This document shows, in pieces, positions 35,317-43,840 of a DNA stretch of 64,000 nucleotides. Position 1 is the stretch's first letter. Each line of letters starts with the position of its first letter. Both the position numbers and the translations under genes were made by a program. The notes below the pieces were generated by a model. It searched no databases, was not told the origin of the DNA, and was given only the letters and a program-made list of their open reading frames with translations. The stretch is from Palleronia abyssalis (lineage in GTDB: Bacteria; Pseudomonadota; Alphaproteobacteria; Rhodobacterales; Rhodobacteraceae), in NCBI RefSeq assembly GCF_900302445.1, contig NZ_ONZF01000003.1, positions 186,001 through 250,000 of the forward strand. The letters are read 5' to 3'.

Positions 35317-36582
35317 ATGACCGACCAGACCACCCACACTCCCGCCGGTGCGACAACCACCCGGAAAACCCGTGAAACCTCGGGCATCCTGGGACTGAAA
35401 GGCCGCGACATCACGCTGATGGTGATTGTCCTGATCCTGACCATGGCCGCGCCGATCCTGCTGAATCCGTTCCCGGCCGATAGCAGCCTGGCACAGTTCA
35501 ACGCAGGTTATCCGGACCTGATGCAGCGCTTCGTCATCTTCGGAATCTTCGCGATTGGCTTCAACATCCTCTTCGGCCTGACCGGCTACCTGTCGTTCGG
35601 CCACGCGGCCTTCCTCGGGGTCGGCTCCTACGCCACCGTCTGGATGTTCAAGCTGTTGAACTACAACATCCTGCCGGGCCTCGTTCTGTCGGTCATCGTG
35701 GCCGCGCTGTTCTCGGTGTTGATCGGATATATCTCGCTGCGGCGGTCGGGGATCTACTTCTCGATCCTGACTCTTGCCTTCGCGCAGATGTCCTTCGCGC
35801 TGGCATATTCGGTGCTGACCCCCATCACCAATGGCGAGACGGGGCTTCAGGTCTACACCTCGGACCCGCAATACCTGCAATCGGCGGGTGCCCCTGACAT
35901 GCCGCACCTGTTCGGCGTGACGATGCGCGCGACCGAGACGATCGAGATCGGCGCGTGGTCGTTCACCTTCAACTTCGGCTACTACGTCTGCGCGATCATC
36001 ATGCTCGCCGCCTTCTACATGGCGATCCGCATCTTCCGCTCGCCCTTCGGGATGATGCTGCGGGCGGTGAAGTCGAACCAGCAGCGCCTGAACTACACCG
36101 GCGTCAACCCGCGTCCTTACACCCTGGCGGCCTTCGTGATCTCGGGGATGTATGCGGGGCTTGCCGGTGGGCTCATGGCCTCGATGGACCCGCTTGCGGG
36201 CGCCGAGCGGATGCAGTGGACCGCCTCGGGCGAGGTCGTGCTTATGACCATTCTGGGCGGTGCGGGCACCCTAATCGGCCCGGTCCTGGGCGCAGGCCTT
36301 ATCAAGTATTTCGAGAACATTTTCTCGAAGATCAACGACGGCGTCCTGCACCAGTGGTTCGCATTCATGCCCGACGGGATCGAGGATCTGCTCGTGACGA
36401 TCGTCCACCCCTTCGTGGGCAAGGGCTGGCACCTGACACTGGGCCTGATGTTCATGCTCGTCGTCATCTTCCTGCCCGGCGGGCTGGTCGAGGGCGGACA
36501 GCGCATCGCCACCGTGTTCCGCCGCGACCGCAAGGCGACCAATGTCGAAGACGCGGCCGCCAAGAAGCGCAACGCCAAGTAA
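35317..36582 (+). CDS. Branched-chain/urea-type ABC transporter permease (LivM-like)
   Basis: A 421-residue permease, LivM type. It contains [32 protein letters not shown] (the hallmark first core segment), [22 protein letters not shown], the cytoplasmic [31 protein letters not shown] loop and [22 protein letters not shown] hydrophilic N-terminal extension (about 25 residues) and a charged C-terminal tail are present. It pairs with the LivH-like protein. Confidence 0.92.
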   Translation: MTDQTTHTPAGATTTRKTRETSGILGLKGRDITLMVIVLILTMAAPILLNPFPADSSLAQFNAGYPDLMQRFVIFGIFAIGFNILFGLTGYLSFGHAAFLGVGSYATVWMFKLLNYNILPGLVLSVIVAALFSVLIGYISLRRSGIYFSILTLAFAQMSFALAYSVLTPITNGETGLQVYTSDPQYLQSAGAPDMPHLFGVTMRATETIEIGAWSFTFNFGYYVCAIIMLAAFYMAIRIFRSPFGMMLRAVKSNQQRLNYTGVNPRPYTLAAFVISGMYAGLAGGLMASMDPLAGAERMQWTASGEVVLMTILGGAGTLIGPVLGAGLIKYFENIFSKINDGVLHQWFAFMPDGIEDLLVTIVHPFVGKGWHLTLGLMFMLVVIFLPGGLVEGGQRIATVFRRDRKATNVEDAAAKKRNAK

Positions 36583-36595
36583 GGGAGACGAAACG

Positions 36596-37354
36596 ATGGG
36601 AATCCTTGAAGTCAAAGGCGTGAACAAGCGCTTCGGCGGTCTGCAGGCGCTGGGCGACGTGAACCTCTCCGTCAAGGAGAACACCTGCCACGCCATCATC
36701 GGGCCCAACGGGGCAGGCAAGTCGACGTTGCTGAACTGCCTCGTCGGCAAGCTGATCCCCGACTCGGGTTCGGTCATGTTCGACGGAAATTCGGTGCTGG
36801 GACGCAAGCCGCACGAGATCAACCAGATGGGTATCTCCCGCGTGTTCCAGACGCCCGAAATCTTCGGCGATCTGACGGTGTTCGAGAACGTGATGATCCC
36901 CTGCTTCGCCAAGCGCGACGGGGCCTTCCGAATGCACGCCTACGAGCGGACGGATAACGAGACCGACATCGTCGACAAGGCCGAACGGATGCTGGACGAG
37001 GTCAACATGCTAGAAAAGCGGGACATCGTGGCGTCCTCGCTGTCGCGCGGCGACAAGCGGCGGCTGGAGATGGCGATGTGCCTGTCGCAGAAGCCCAAGC
37101 TCCTGCTGCTGGACGAACCCACGGCCGGCATGGCCCGTGCCGACACGAACAACACGATCGACCTTCTCAAGACCATCAAGGCCAAGGGCGACGTGACGCT
37201 GTGCATCATCGAGCATGACATGCACGTCGTCTTCAGCCTTGCAGACCGGATCACCGTGCTGGCCCAGGGCACCCCGCTGGTCGAGGATATCCCCGAGAAC
37301 ATCAAGGGCCACCCGAAGGTGCGCGAAGCCTATCTTGGCGAAGCCGAGGTCTGA
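36596..37354 (+). CDS. ABC transporter ATP-binding protein (LivG-like)
   Basis: A 252-residue ABC ATPase. Walker A GPNGAGKSTLLN, Q loop VFQTPEIFGDLTVFENV, signature LSRGDKRRLEMAM (a variant of LSGGQ with RGD), Walker B LLLLDEPTAGMARADT and His switch IIEHDMHVVFSL. ATG 36596 follows GGGAGACG; the in-frame upstream extension lies within the permease gene. It energises the importer together with the next ATPase. Confidence 0.93.
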   Translation: MGILEVKGVNKRFGGLQALGDVNLSVKENTCHAIIGPNGAGKSTLLNCLVGKLIPDSGSVMFDGNSVLGRKPHEINQMGISRVFQTPEIFGDLTVFENVMIPCFAKRDGAFRMHAYERTDNETDIVDKAERMLDEVNMLEKRDIVASSLSRGDKRRLEMAMCLSQKPKLLLLDEPTAGMARADTNNTIDLLKTIKAKGDVTLCIIEHDMHVVFSLADRITVLAQGTPLVEDIPENIKGHPKVREAYLGEAEV

Positions 37355-37365
37355 AAGGAAACACC

Positions 37366-38130
37366 ATGAACAAGCCCGACAAGTCCGGCGACTGGAACCC
37401 CAACGCCAACCACGCGGCCACCGCGCCCGCCTTCCTTTCGGTCTCGAACATCGAGGCGTATTACGGCGAGAGCTACATCGTTCAGGATGTCAGCTTCAAC
37501 GTCCACGAGGGTGAGATCCTGGCCCTGCTGGGCCGCAACGGGGCTGGCAAGACCTCGACCCTGCGCACAATCGCCCGGGTCGGCACGCCCGAGCTGAAGC
37601 ACGGGGAAATCTGGCTGGATCACCAGCCCCTGCACGAGATGAAGGCCCATCAGGCCGCCGCCGCCGGCATTCAGCTTGTCCCCGAGGATCGCCGCATCAT
37701 TGCTGGCCTCACGGTCGAGGAGAACCTGCAACTGGCCCAGATCGCCCCGCCCAAGGGTTGGGGGATCGAGCGGATCTACGAGTTGTTCCCCCGCCTGGGA
37801 GAGCGGCGCAAGCAGGAGGGCGTGACCCTTTCGGGCGGCGAACAGCAGATGCTGGCCATCGGCCGCGCCCTGTGCCGGGACATCAAGGTGCTGCTACTGG
37901 ACGAACCCTACGAAGGTCTGGCCCCGGTGATCGTACAGGAAATTGCGAAGACCCTAAACCTCATCCGCGACCAGGGGATCACGACGATCCTGGTCGAACA
38001 GAACGCCGTCGCCGCCTTGAAGATCTCTGACCGCGCGGTGATCCTGGATACGGGATCGGTGGTCTATGACGGCTCGGCCGCCGAGGTGCTAGAGAACGAG
38101 GCGCTCAGGCAGGAATACCTCGCCATCTAG
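37366..38130 (+). CDS. ABC transporter ATP-binding protein (LivF-like)
   Basis: A 254-residue ABC ATPase, LivF type: Walker A GRNGAGKTSTLR, GIQLVPEDRRIIAGLTVEENL (the LivF-specific motif), signature LSGGEQQMLAIGRAL, Walker B VLLLDEPYEGLAP and LVEQNAVAALKISDRA. A short hydrophilic N-terminal extension precedes the domain. It is the last transporter gene; acs starts 48 bases later. Confidence 0.93.
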   Translation: MNKPDKSGDWNPNANHAATAPAFLSVSNIEAYYGESYIVQDVSFNVHEGEILALLGRNGAGKTSTLRTIARVGTPELKHGEIWLDHQPLHEMKAHQAAAAGIQLVPEDRRIIAGLTVEENLQLAQIAPPKGWGIERIYELFPRLGERRKQEGVTLSGGEQQMLAIGRALCRDIKVLLLDEPYEGLAPVIVQEIAKTLNLIRDQGITTILVEQNAVAALKISDRAVILDTGSVVYDGSAAEVLENEALRQEYLAI

Positions 38131-38178
38131 GCCAAGCCCCCTAGCTGGCCAGGCAAGGACTTGAAGGGAGGACACCCA

Positions 38179-40131
38179 ATGCTGGATGAACAGAAGATGC
38201 ACGCCCCGTCCGACGATTTCGCGTCGAAAGCCCATATCGACCGGACGAAGTACGACCAGATGTATGCCCGTTCGATCGAAGACCCCGAGGGGTTCTGGTC
38301 CGAGCAGATGACCCGGCTCGACTGGATGAAGACGCCGACGAAGATCAAGAACACGAATTTCGACTATGGCAACGTCTCGATCAAGTGGTTCGAGGACGGC
38401 ACGCTGAACGTCGCCCAGAACTGTATCGACCGGCACCTGAAGGACCGTGGCGACCAGACCGCGATCATCTGGGTCCCCGACGAGGATGACGGCAGCGACC
38501 AGCACATCACATACCAGCAGCTGGCCAGCCATGTGAACAAGTTCGCCAATGTGCTGAAGAAGATGGGCGTGGGCAAGGGCGACCGCGTGGTGATTTATCT
38601 GCCGATGATCCCGCAGGCCGCCTATGCAATGCTGGCCTGCGCGCGGATCGGCGCGATTCATTCGGTCGTGTTCGCCGGATTCTCACCCGACGCGCTGGCC
38701 CAGAGGGTGAACGGCTGCGGGGCCAAGGTCGTCATCACCTCGGACGGCGCCCCCCGCGGCGGTAAGGCCACCGACCTCAAGGGCAACACCGACAAGGCGA
38801 TGGAGAAGGTCGAACATGACGCGCAGGTGCTTGTCGTCAAACGCCAGGGCAACGAGGCCAACATGGTCGCCGGTCGCGATCACTGGCTGCACGAGATGGA
38901 AGAGGATGTCGACGACAGCTGCGCGCCCGAGGAGATGAACGCCGAGGATCCGCTGTTCGTCCTCTATACCTCCGGCTCAACCGGCGCGCCCAAGGGGGTC
39001 GTTCACACCACCGGCGGCTATCTGCTCTACACCGCCATCACCCACGAATACACGTTCGATTACAAGGATGGCGACGTCTACTGGTGCACCGCCGATGTCG
39101 GCTGGGTCACCGGTCACAGCTACATCGTCTACGGCCCGCTGGCCAACGGCGCGACGACGATCATGTTCGAAGGTGTGCCCACCTATCCCGACGCGGGACG
39201 CTGCTGGAAGATCGTGCAGGACCACAAGGTCGCGCAGTTCTACACCGCCCCCACCGCGATCCGTGCGCTGATGGGAAAGGGCGACGACTTCGTCACGAAG
39301 TACGACCGGTCCTCGATCAAGGTTCTCGGCACCGTGGGCGAGCCGATCAACCCCGAGGCCTGGAACTGGTACGACAAGGTCGTGGGCGAAGGCCGCTGCC
39401 CCATCGTGGACACCTGGTGGCAGACCGAGACCGGCGGCCACATGCTAACGCCCCTGCCCGGCGCCACGCCGACGAAACCCGGCTCGGCCACCCTGCCCTT
39501 CTTCGGTGTGAAGCCGGTCGTGCTCGACGCCGAGGCCGGTACCGAAAAGGACGGGAACGGGGTCGATGGCGTGCTGGCCATCGCCGACAGCTGGCCCGGC
39601 CAGATGCGCACCGTCTACGGCGATCACGAGCGGTTCGAAAACACGTATTTCCAGCAATACAAGGGCTACTACTTCTCGGGCGACGGCTGCACGCGGGACG
39701 AGGACGGCTATCACTGGATCACCGGCCGCGTCGATGATGTCATCAACGTGTCCGGTCACCGCATGGGCACGGCCGAGGTGGAATCGGCCCTTGTCGCGCA
39801 TGACGCGGTGAACGAGGCCGCCGTTGTCGGCGTCCCCCACGACGTGAAGGGCCAGGGCATCTACGCCTATGTGTCGCTCATGTCGGGACAGGAGCCGTCA
39901 GACGAACTGAAGAAAGAGCTTTCGGACTGGGTCCGCAAGGAGATCGGCCCGATCGCGAAGCCTGACTTTATCCAGTTCGCCCCCGGTCTGCCGAAGACGC
40001 GATCAGGGAAAATCATGCGCCGCATCTTGCGGAAAGTCGCCGCGAACGAGCATGACGCGTTGGGCGACACCTCGACACTGGCCGAGCCCGAGGTCGTCGA
40101 CGACCTGATCGAGAACCGCCTGAACCGGTAG
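38179..40131 (+). CDS. acs: Acetyl-CoA synthetase (acetate:CoA ligase, AMP-forming)
   Basis: A 650-residue enzyme activating acetate to acetyl-CoA via acetyl-AMP. Motifs in order: [19 protein letters not shown] (P-loop), [52 protein letters not shown] and the C-terminal catalytic/acetylatable Lys in [18 protein letters not shown] 38179 follows GGGAGGACACCC; a TTG six codons upstream is in frame but less likely. It lies in the same transcriptional unit as the ABC importer and across from an acyl-responsive regulator. Confidence 0.96.
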   Translation: MLDEQKMHAPSDDFASKAHIDRTKYDQMYARSIEDPEGFWSEQMTRLDWMKTPTKIKNTNFDYGNVSIKWFEDGTLNVAQNCIDRHLKDRGDQTAIIWVPDEDDGSDQHITYQQLASHVNKFANVLKKMGVGKGDRVVIYLPMIPQAAYAMLACARIGAIHSVVFAGFSPDALAQRVNGCGAKVVITSDGAPRGGKATDLKGNTDKAMEKVEHDAQVLVVKRQGNEANMVAGRDHWLHEMEEDVDDSCAPEEMNAEDPLFVLYTSGSTGAPKGVVHTTGGYLLYTAITHEYTFDYKDGDVYWCTADVGWVTGHSYIVYGPLANGATTIMFEGVPTYPDAGRCWKIVQDHKVAQFYTAPTAIRALMGKGDDFVTKYDRSSIKVLGTVGEPINPEAWNWYDKVVGEGRCPIVDTWWQTETGGHMLTPLPGATPTKPGSATLPFFGVKPVVLDAEAGTEKDGNGVDGVLAIADSWPGQMRTVYGDHERFENTYFQQYKGYYFSGDGCTRDEDGYHWITGRVDDVINVSGHRMGTAEVESALVAHDAVNEAAVVGVPHDVKGQGIYAYVSLMSGQEPSDELKKELSDWVRKEIGPIAKPDFIQFAPGLPKTRSGKIMRRILRKVAANEHDALGDTSTLAEPEVVDDLIENRLNR

Positions 40132-40145
40132 GACATTCCCGGACC

Positions 40146-40176
40146 GGCGCGGCCCAATGCGACGCTGGGCCGCGCC
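40146..40176 (+). terminator. GC-rich hairpin after acs
   Basis: GGCGCGGCCCA (40146-40156), nine-base loop, TGGGCCGCGCC (40166-40176): a perfect 11-bp stem fifteen bases after the acs stop. It lacks a U tract, so it is either a weak terminator or an mRNA-stabilising end of the importer-acs transcript. Confidence 0.5.
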
Positions 40177-40241
40177 ACGATGCACTCGGAACTTCCAGCT
40201 TTGCGCTATCCTTCGGAGCAAGCGCACAAGAAGGATATTCC

Positions 40242-40685
40242 ATGCTCCGACACGTTCTGCCTTACCTCCTCATTCTGCCCATCGCTGCGCCCGCGCAGGG
40301 AACGATCCCTGTTGAGGAGGTTCCGTTCAAGCAATCGGGTAGCCTTGCAGGACGGCTCAAAGCCGGGACGGAGGCCGTCGAAAGCTTCACCCCGGTCCCG
40401 CCCGAGGAGCTAAGCGTCGAGCTGGTGACGGCAGCCCGCGTCCTCGACTCTGCGGGCAATCGGATCGGCGACGTCGACGGCCTCGTGATCCAGGATGGCA
40501 TGGCCGAGGCGCTGATCTTCACCGTGGGCGGTGTTTTGGGGACGTTCGACCACCCCGTCGCAGTTCCGCTCGATCGGGCCCAGATTGGACGCTCCGACGA
40601 CTTCGGAACGCGGGTGGTCCTCGACATGACACGTCAGGACCTGCTCGCCCTGCCCCCCTATGACGGGCAGCGGGCGGCGAACTGA
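40242..40685 (+). CDS. Secreted PRC-barrel-like protein
   Basis: A 147-residue protein with a Sec signal peptide (MLRHVLPYLLILPIAAPAQG) and one PRC-barrel-like domain (about 60-135): ARVLDSAGNRIGDVDGLVIQDGMAEALIF, then the second beta half VAVPLDRAQIGRSDDFGTRVVLDMTRQDL. PRC barrels mediate protein or RNA contacts in varied settings. A similar but shorter protein follows in tandem. The function of the pair is unknown. Confidence 0.78.
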   Translation: MLRHVLPYLLILPIAAPAQGTIPVEEVPFKQSGSLAGRLKAGTEAVESFTPVPPEELSVELVTAARVLDSAGNRIGDVDGLVIQDGMAEALIFTVGGVLGTFDHPVAVPLDRAQIGRSDDFGTRVVLDMTRQDLLALPPYDGQRAAN

Positions 40686-40750
40686 TCCGGAACATCGGGG
40701 CCGGGACGCGAGTTTATCTTTTGACAGTGCAAGAGAAAGCGAGGCCGCAC

Positions 40751-41143
40751 ATGCGTATCCTGTTCGCTCTACCCCTCATCCTCACGCCATGCCTGCAACT
40801 TCATGCGCAAGAGAATTCCGGGCTGGCCCAGACCCTCAGCGTCGGGCCCGCCGAGTTCTCGGAAATCCCCATCGACGGGCTCGAGGCCGAGCGTCTGATT
40901 GGTACCATGATCACCGGTTCGGACGGCGAGGGCCTTGGTGAAATCGAAGATGTCGTCATTATCAGGGACGGTCCGGACAAACTCGTGATGTCCATGGGGG
41001 GCTTTGGCGAGTTGTCGACGCGAAAGGTCCTTCTGAACCTCGACGATGTTCAGATCGAGGAAAGCGAGGACGGCGTTCTCCGCGCCACGACGCCGTTGGA
41101 CCAGACCATGATCGATCAGCTTTCGGATTACGAAAGCGCCTGA
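40751..41143 (+). CDS. Secreted PRC-barrel-like protein, second copy
   Basis: A 130-residue protein with signal peptide (MRILFALPLILTPCLQLHAQ) and a PRC-barrel-like domain: GTMITGSDGEGLGEIEDVVIIRDGPDKLVMSMGG followed by VLLNLDDVQIEESEDG. The overall layout matches the preceding gene product, suggesting an old tandem duplication. ATG 40751 is chosen so that the signal peptide is intact. The stop overlaps the next start as TGATG. Confidence 0.75.
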   Translation: MRILFALPLILTPCLQLHAQENSGLAQTLSVGPAEFSEIPIDGLEAERLIGTMITGSDGEGLGEIEDVVIIRDGPDKLVMSMGGFGELSTRKVLLNLDDVQIEESEDGVLRATTPLDQTMIDQLSDYESA

Positions 41144-41478
41144 TGCCGAAGGATGCGCCGACGACGCCCGACGGGCGCTACTTCGTCTCCAAGGGTCGGC
41201 TCTGGCGCAAGACCGACCCTTCCCTGCCCGACACCGAACGGCGCGCCGCCGTCAAGGCCCTGATGCAAGCCCGCCGCGCGGTCGGCCAGGCGGAAACCGA
41301 GGAAGGCGAACACGTCGCACGCAATGATGTGGACGCGGCAAAACGGCGCTTGGGCGAGCGTGGCCCGGTCTGGTGGACCGATGGTGCCCCGGACCAGACC
41401 CGAACGGCGCCTTGGAACTCGACATACGCGACATGGTGGGCCTCCCTTTCGGAAGTCGAGAAAGCCGATGCCGTCTGA
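41143..41478 (+). CDS. Conserved hypothetical protein (DGRYFVSKGRLWRKTDP motif)
   Basis: A 111-residue soluble protein. The N-terminal part, DGRYFVSKGRLWRKTDPSLPDTERRAAVKALMQARRAV, is a small conserved unit I recognise from several alphaproteobacterial proteins but cannot assign. The C-terminal part includes PVWWTDGAPDQTRTAPWNSTYATWW, a Trp-rich segment. It is coupled to the PRC-barrel gene (TGATG). Function unknown. Confidence 0.7.
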   Translation: MPKDAPTTPDGRYFVSKGRLWRKTDPSLPDTERRAAVKALMQARRAVGQAETEEGEHVARNDVDAAKRRLGERGPVWWTDGAPDQTRTAPWNSTYATWWASLSEVEKADAV

Positions 41479-41522
41479 CGCACCGCTGTTTCACCCTTGG
41501 AAAAATACCCAAATTTCGCCGA

Positions 41523-41984
41523 TCACAACGGCAGCGCGGTGGTGAACTTCAGCTCTTCCATCGACAGAAGCGCCGTAACGTTGTGAATTTTCACCTCTGC
41601 AATAAGCGCCTGATAAAATGTGTCATAGGCCCGCGCATTTTTCACACGGACCTTCAGAATATAGTCGATATCCCCCGCCAGCCGGTGTGCCTCCTGCACT
41701 TCCGGGCGGGCCTTCAGGGCGGCCAGGAATCTGTCCTGCCAATCCTTCTCATGCTCGCTGGTGCGGATCAGCACGAAGAAACACGCGTCGAATCCCAACG
41801 ACTCAGCATCCAGAAGGACCGTCTGCGCGCCGACGATGCCAGCCTCGCGCATCTTGCGGATCCGGTTCCAGACGGGCGTCTTGGACGAACCGACCTCTTT
41901 CGCGATTTCATCAAGGGATTGCCCCGCATCACGCTGCAATTCGCGGAGGATCTTCCGATCCAGATCGTCCAGGCGGACATCCAT
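41523..41984 (-). CDS. Lrp/AsnC-family transcriptional regulator
   Basis: A 153-residue regulator with an N-terminal winged helix-turn-helix (DDLDRKILRELQRDAGQSLDEIAKEVGSSKTPVWNRIRKM) and C-terminal RAM/ligand domain (RTSEHEKDWQDRFLAALKARPEVQEAHRLAGDIDYILKV). The frame continues upstream, but ATG 41982-41984 is preceded by GGGGG at good spacing and gives the family length. It is divergent from the sulfate-assimilation operon, which it probably regulates; orthologues next to cysG are common in Rhodobacteraceae. Confidence 0.92.
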   Translation of the reverse strand: MDVRLDDLDRKILRELQRDAGQSLDEIAKEVGSSKTPVWNRIRKMREAGIVGAQTVLLDAESLGFDACFFVLIRTSEHEKDWQDRFLAALKARPEVQEAHRLAGDIDYILKVRVKNARAYDTFYQALIAEVKIHNVTALLSMEELKFTTALPL

Positions 41985-42034
41985 TCGCTCAACCCCCTTC
42001 GTGCGGAACACCCGACCCGCAAGGGCACCCGGCG

Positions 42035-42048
42035 GGAACACACGTTCC
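42035..42048. promoter_or_regulatory. Palindrome GGAAC-ACAC-GTTCC in lrp-cysG divergent region
   Basis: GGAAC-ACAC-GTTCC is a perfect 5-bp inverted repeat followed by TTATATAG, a promoter-like AT patch, in the 143-bp region between the divergent Lrp/AsnC regulator and cysG. It is a candidate operator for that regulator. Confidence 0.4.
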
Positions 42049-42127
42049 TTATATAGCCCATGCCCCTGCACGGAAGCGGAAAAACGTTCTATCTCGACTG
42101 CAACGCGCAATACCCGGAGTCCGTCCG

Positions 42128-43537
42128 ATGAAGCACTTTCCGATCTTCCTCGCGCTTGAAGGGCGCCGCGTCGTCCTGTCGGGCGGCGGCGAGGCCGCGC
42201 TGGCCAAGCTACGTCTGCTTTTGAAGACCGAAGCGCACCTGACCGTCTTCGCCCCGGATCCCGCGCCCGAGATCGCCGAGTGGGCCACGCAAGGACGGCT
42301 GCGCCTGGTCCGCCGCCGCCTGCAACCGGGTGACGCAATGTGCGCCGCGCTGTTCTATGCGGCCAATGACGACGATGCAGAAGATGCACGCGTTGCGAAG
42401 CTGGCCCGGGCCGACGGCGCGCTGACGAACCTGGTCGACAACCTTCATGGCTCGCAGTTCATCACGCCCGCCATCGTCGACCGCGACCCCGTCACCGTTG
42501 CCATCGGGACGGAAGGTGCCGCCCCTGTCCTCGCCCGCCAGATCAAGCGCGAGCTGGAAGAACGCCTGTCGCCCGTCCTCGGCACCCTCGCCCGGATCGG
42601 CAAGTCCTTCCGGCACGTGGCAGAAGCCCTGCCCATGGGTCGCGCCCGCCGGGATTTCTGGGCCGACTATTATGACACCGCGGGCCCGCGCGCACATGCA
42701 GCGGGCGGCGAGGCATCCGTACGTGAAACGCTGGACGACCTTCTGAACGCCCACCTGACCCGCCAGGCCGCGGCCGGCCATGTGGCCTTTGTCGGCTCTG
42801 GCCCGGGTGATCCCGATCTTCTGACCATGAAGGCGCGCAAGGCGCTCGATACCGCCGATGTGGTGATCTACGACCGGCTGGTCACGCCCGAGATCCTGGA
42901 ACTCGCCCGGCGCGAGGCCCTGATGATCGATGTCGGCAAGGAAGGCTTCGGCCGCCACACGCCACAGGAAGAGATCAACGCCCATATCGTGCGGCACGTC
43001 GCCGACGGCCACCAGGTCGTGCGCCTGAAATCCGGTGATCCCACCGTGTTCGGACGGCTCGACGAAGAGGTCGAGGCGGTCGAGGCGGCCGGCCTGTCCT
43101 TCTCGATCGTGCCTGGCATCACGGCCGCGTCGGCTTCTGTTGCTACAATCGGGCAGAGCCTCACACGGCGGGGGCGGAACGCCAATGTCCGGTTCCTGAC
43201 CGGGCACGACATGAAAGGCTTTGCCGATCACGACTGGGCGGACCTCGCCAAGCCCGGTCAGGTTGCCGCGATCTACATGGGCAAGCGCGCCGCGCGGTTC
43301 ATCCAGGGCCGCCTGTTGATGCACGGGGCCGACCCCGAAACCCCCGTCACGGTGATCGAGAACGCGTCTCGCCCGAATGAACGAGTGCTGTCGGCCACGC
43401 TTTCCACGCTGGAACCCGAGCTGAGCCGGGCGAACCTGACCGGTCCGGCTGTCGTTCTTCTGGGTCTCGCCCCGCGGACCGCCGCGTCCCTGACCCGTCC
43501 CCATTTGGAACATCCGACCCTGCAGGAGGTCCTCTGA
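42128..43537 (+). CDS. cysG: Siroheme synthase CysG (multifunctional)
   Basis: A 469-residue protein combining precorrin-2 dehydrogenase/ferrochelatase (about 1-200; MKHFPIFLALEGRRVVLSGGGEAALAK) with uroporphyrinogen-III methyltransferase (about 220-460; VAFVGSGPGDPDLLTMKARKALDTADVVIYDRLV, GDPTVFGRLDEE, VPGITAASA). It makes siroheme for the sulfite reductase encoded two genes downstream. ATG 42128 is taken; an upstream open frame of 170 codons is not coding by family comparison. Coupled to the next gene by TGATG. Confidence 0.94.
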   Translation: MKHFPIFLALEGRRVVLSGGGEAALAKLRLLLKTEAHLTVFAPDPAPEIAEWATQGRLRLVRRRLQPGDAMCAALFYAANDDDAEDARVAKLARADGALTNLVDNLHGSQFITPAIVDRDPVTVAIGTEGAAPVLARQIKRELEERLSPVLGTLARIGKSFRHVAEALPMGRARRDFWADYYDTAGPRAHAAGGEASVRETLDDLLNAHLTRQAAAGHVAFVGSGPGDPDLLTMKARKALDTADVVIYDRLVTPEILELARREALMIDVGKEGFGRHTPQEEINAHIVRHVADGHQVVRLKSGDPTVFGRLDEEVEAVEAAGLSFSIVPGITAASASVATIGQSLTRRGRNANVRFLTGHDMKGFADHDWADLAKPGQVAAIYMGKRAARFIQGRLLMHGADPETPVTVIENASRPNERVLSATLSTLEPELSRANLTGPAVVLLGLAPRTAASLTRPHLEHPTLQEVL

Positions 43538-43836
43538 TGCCCCGCGCCTTCACCCCGAAAGTCGTCACCGCGAACCGCCTGCTCGAAGGCGACTCGGTCT
43601 GGCTGACCGCCGACGACCGCTGGTCCACGACCATCGCCGACGCCGAACTGATCGAGGACGAGGCCGTCGCGCAGGATCGCCTGATCCACGCCCAGAGCCA
43701 GCCCGACCTGGTCGTCGGCGCTTACCTTGCAGATGCAAAGGCCGGGGAGAACGGCCCCGAACCCACCCATTTCCGAGAGGCGTTCCGCACCCGCGGCCCG
43801 TCGAACTACGCCCTCGGCAAGCAGGCAGAGGTCTGA
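43537..43836 (+). CDS. DUF2849 protein of the sulfite-reductase operon
   Basis: A 99-residue protein: PRAFTPKVVTANRLLEGDSVWLTADDRWSTTIADAELIEDE, then a C-terminal PTHFREAFRTRGPSNY motif. This domain is nearly always encoded between cysG and the nitrite/sulfite reductase gene in Rhodobacterales and Rhizobiales. Its molecular role is unknown; a small partner of sulfite reductase is a reasonable guess from position. Overlaps cysG by one base. Confidence 0.88.
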   Translation: MPRAFTPKVVTANRLLEGDSVWLTADDRWSTTIADAELIEDEAVAQDRLIHAQSQPDLVVGAYLADAKAGENGPEPTHFREAFRTRGPSNYALGKQAEV

Positions 43837-43840
43837 TCCC

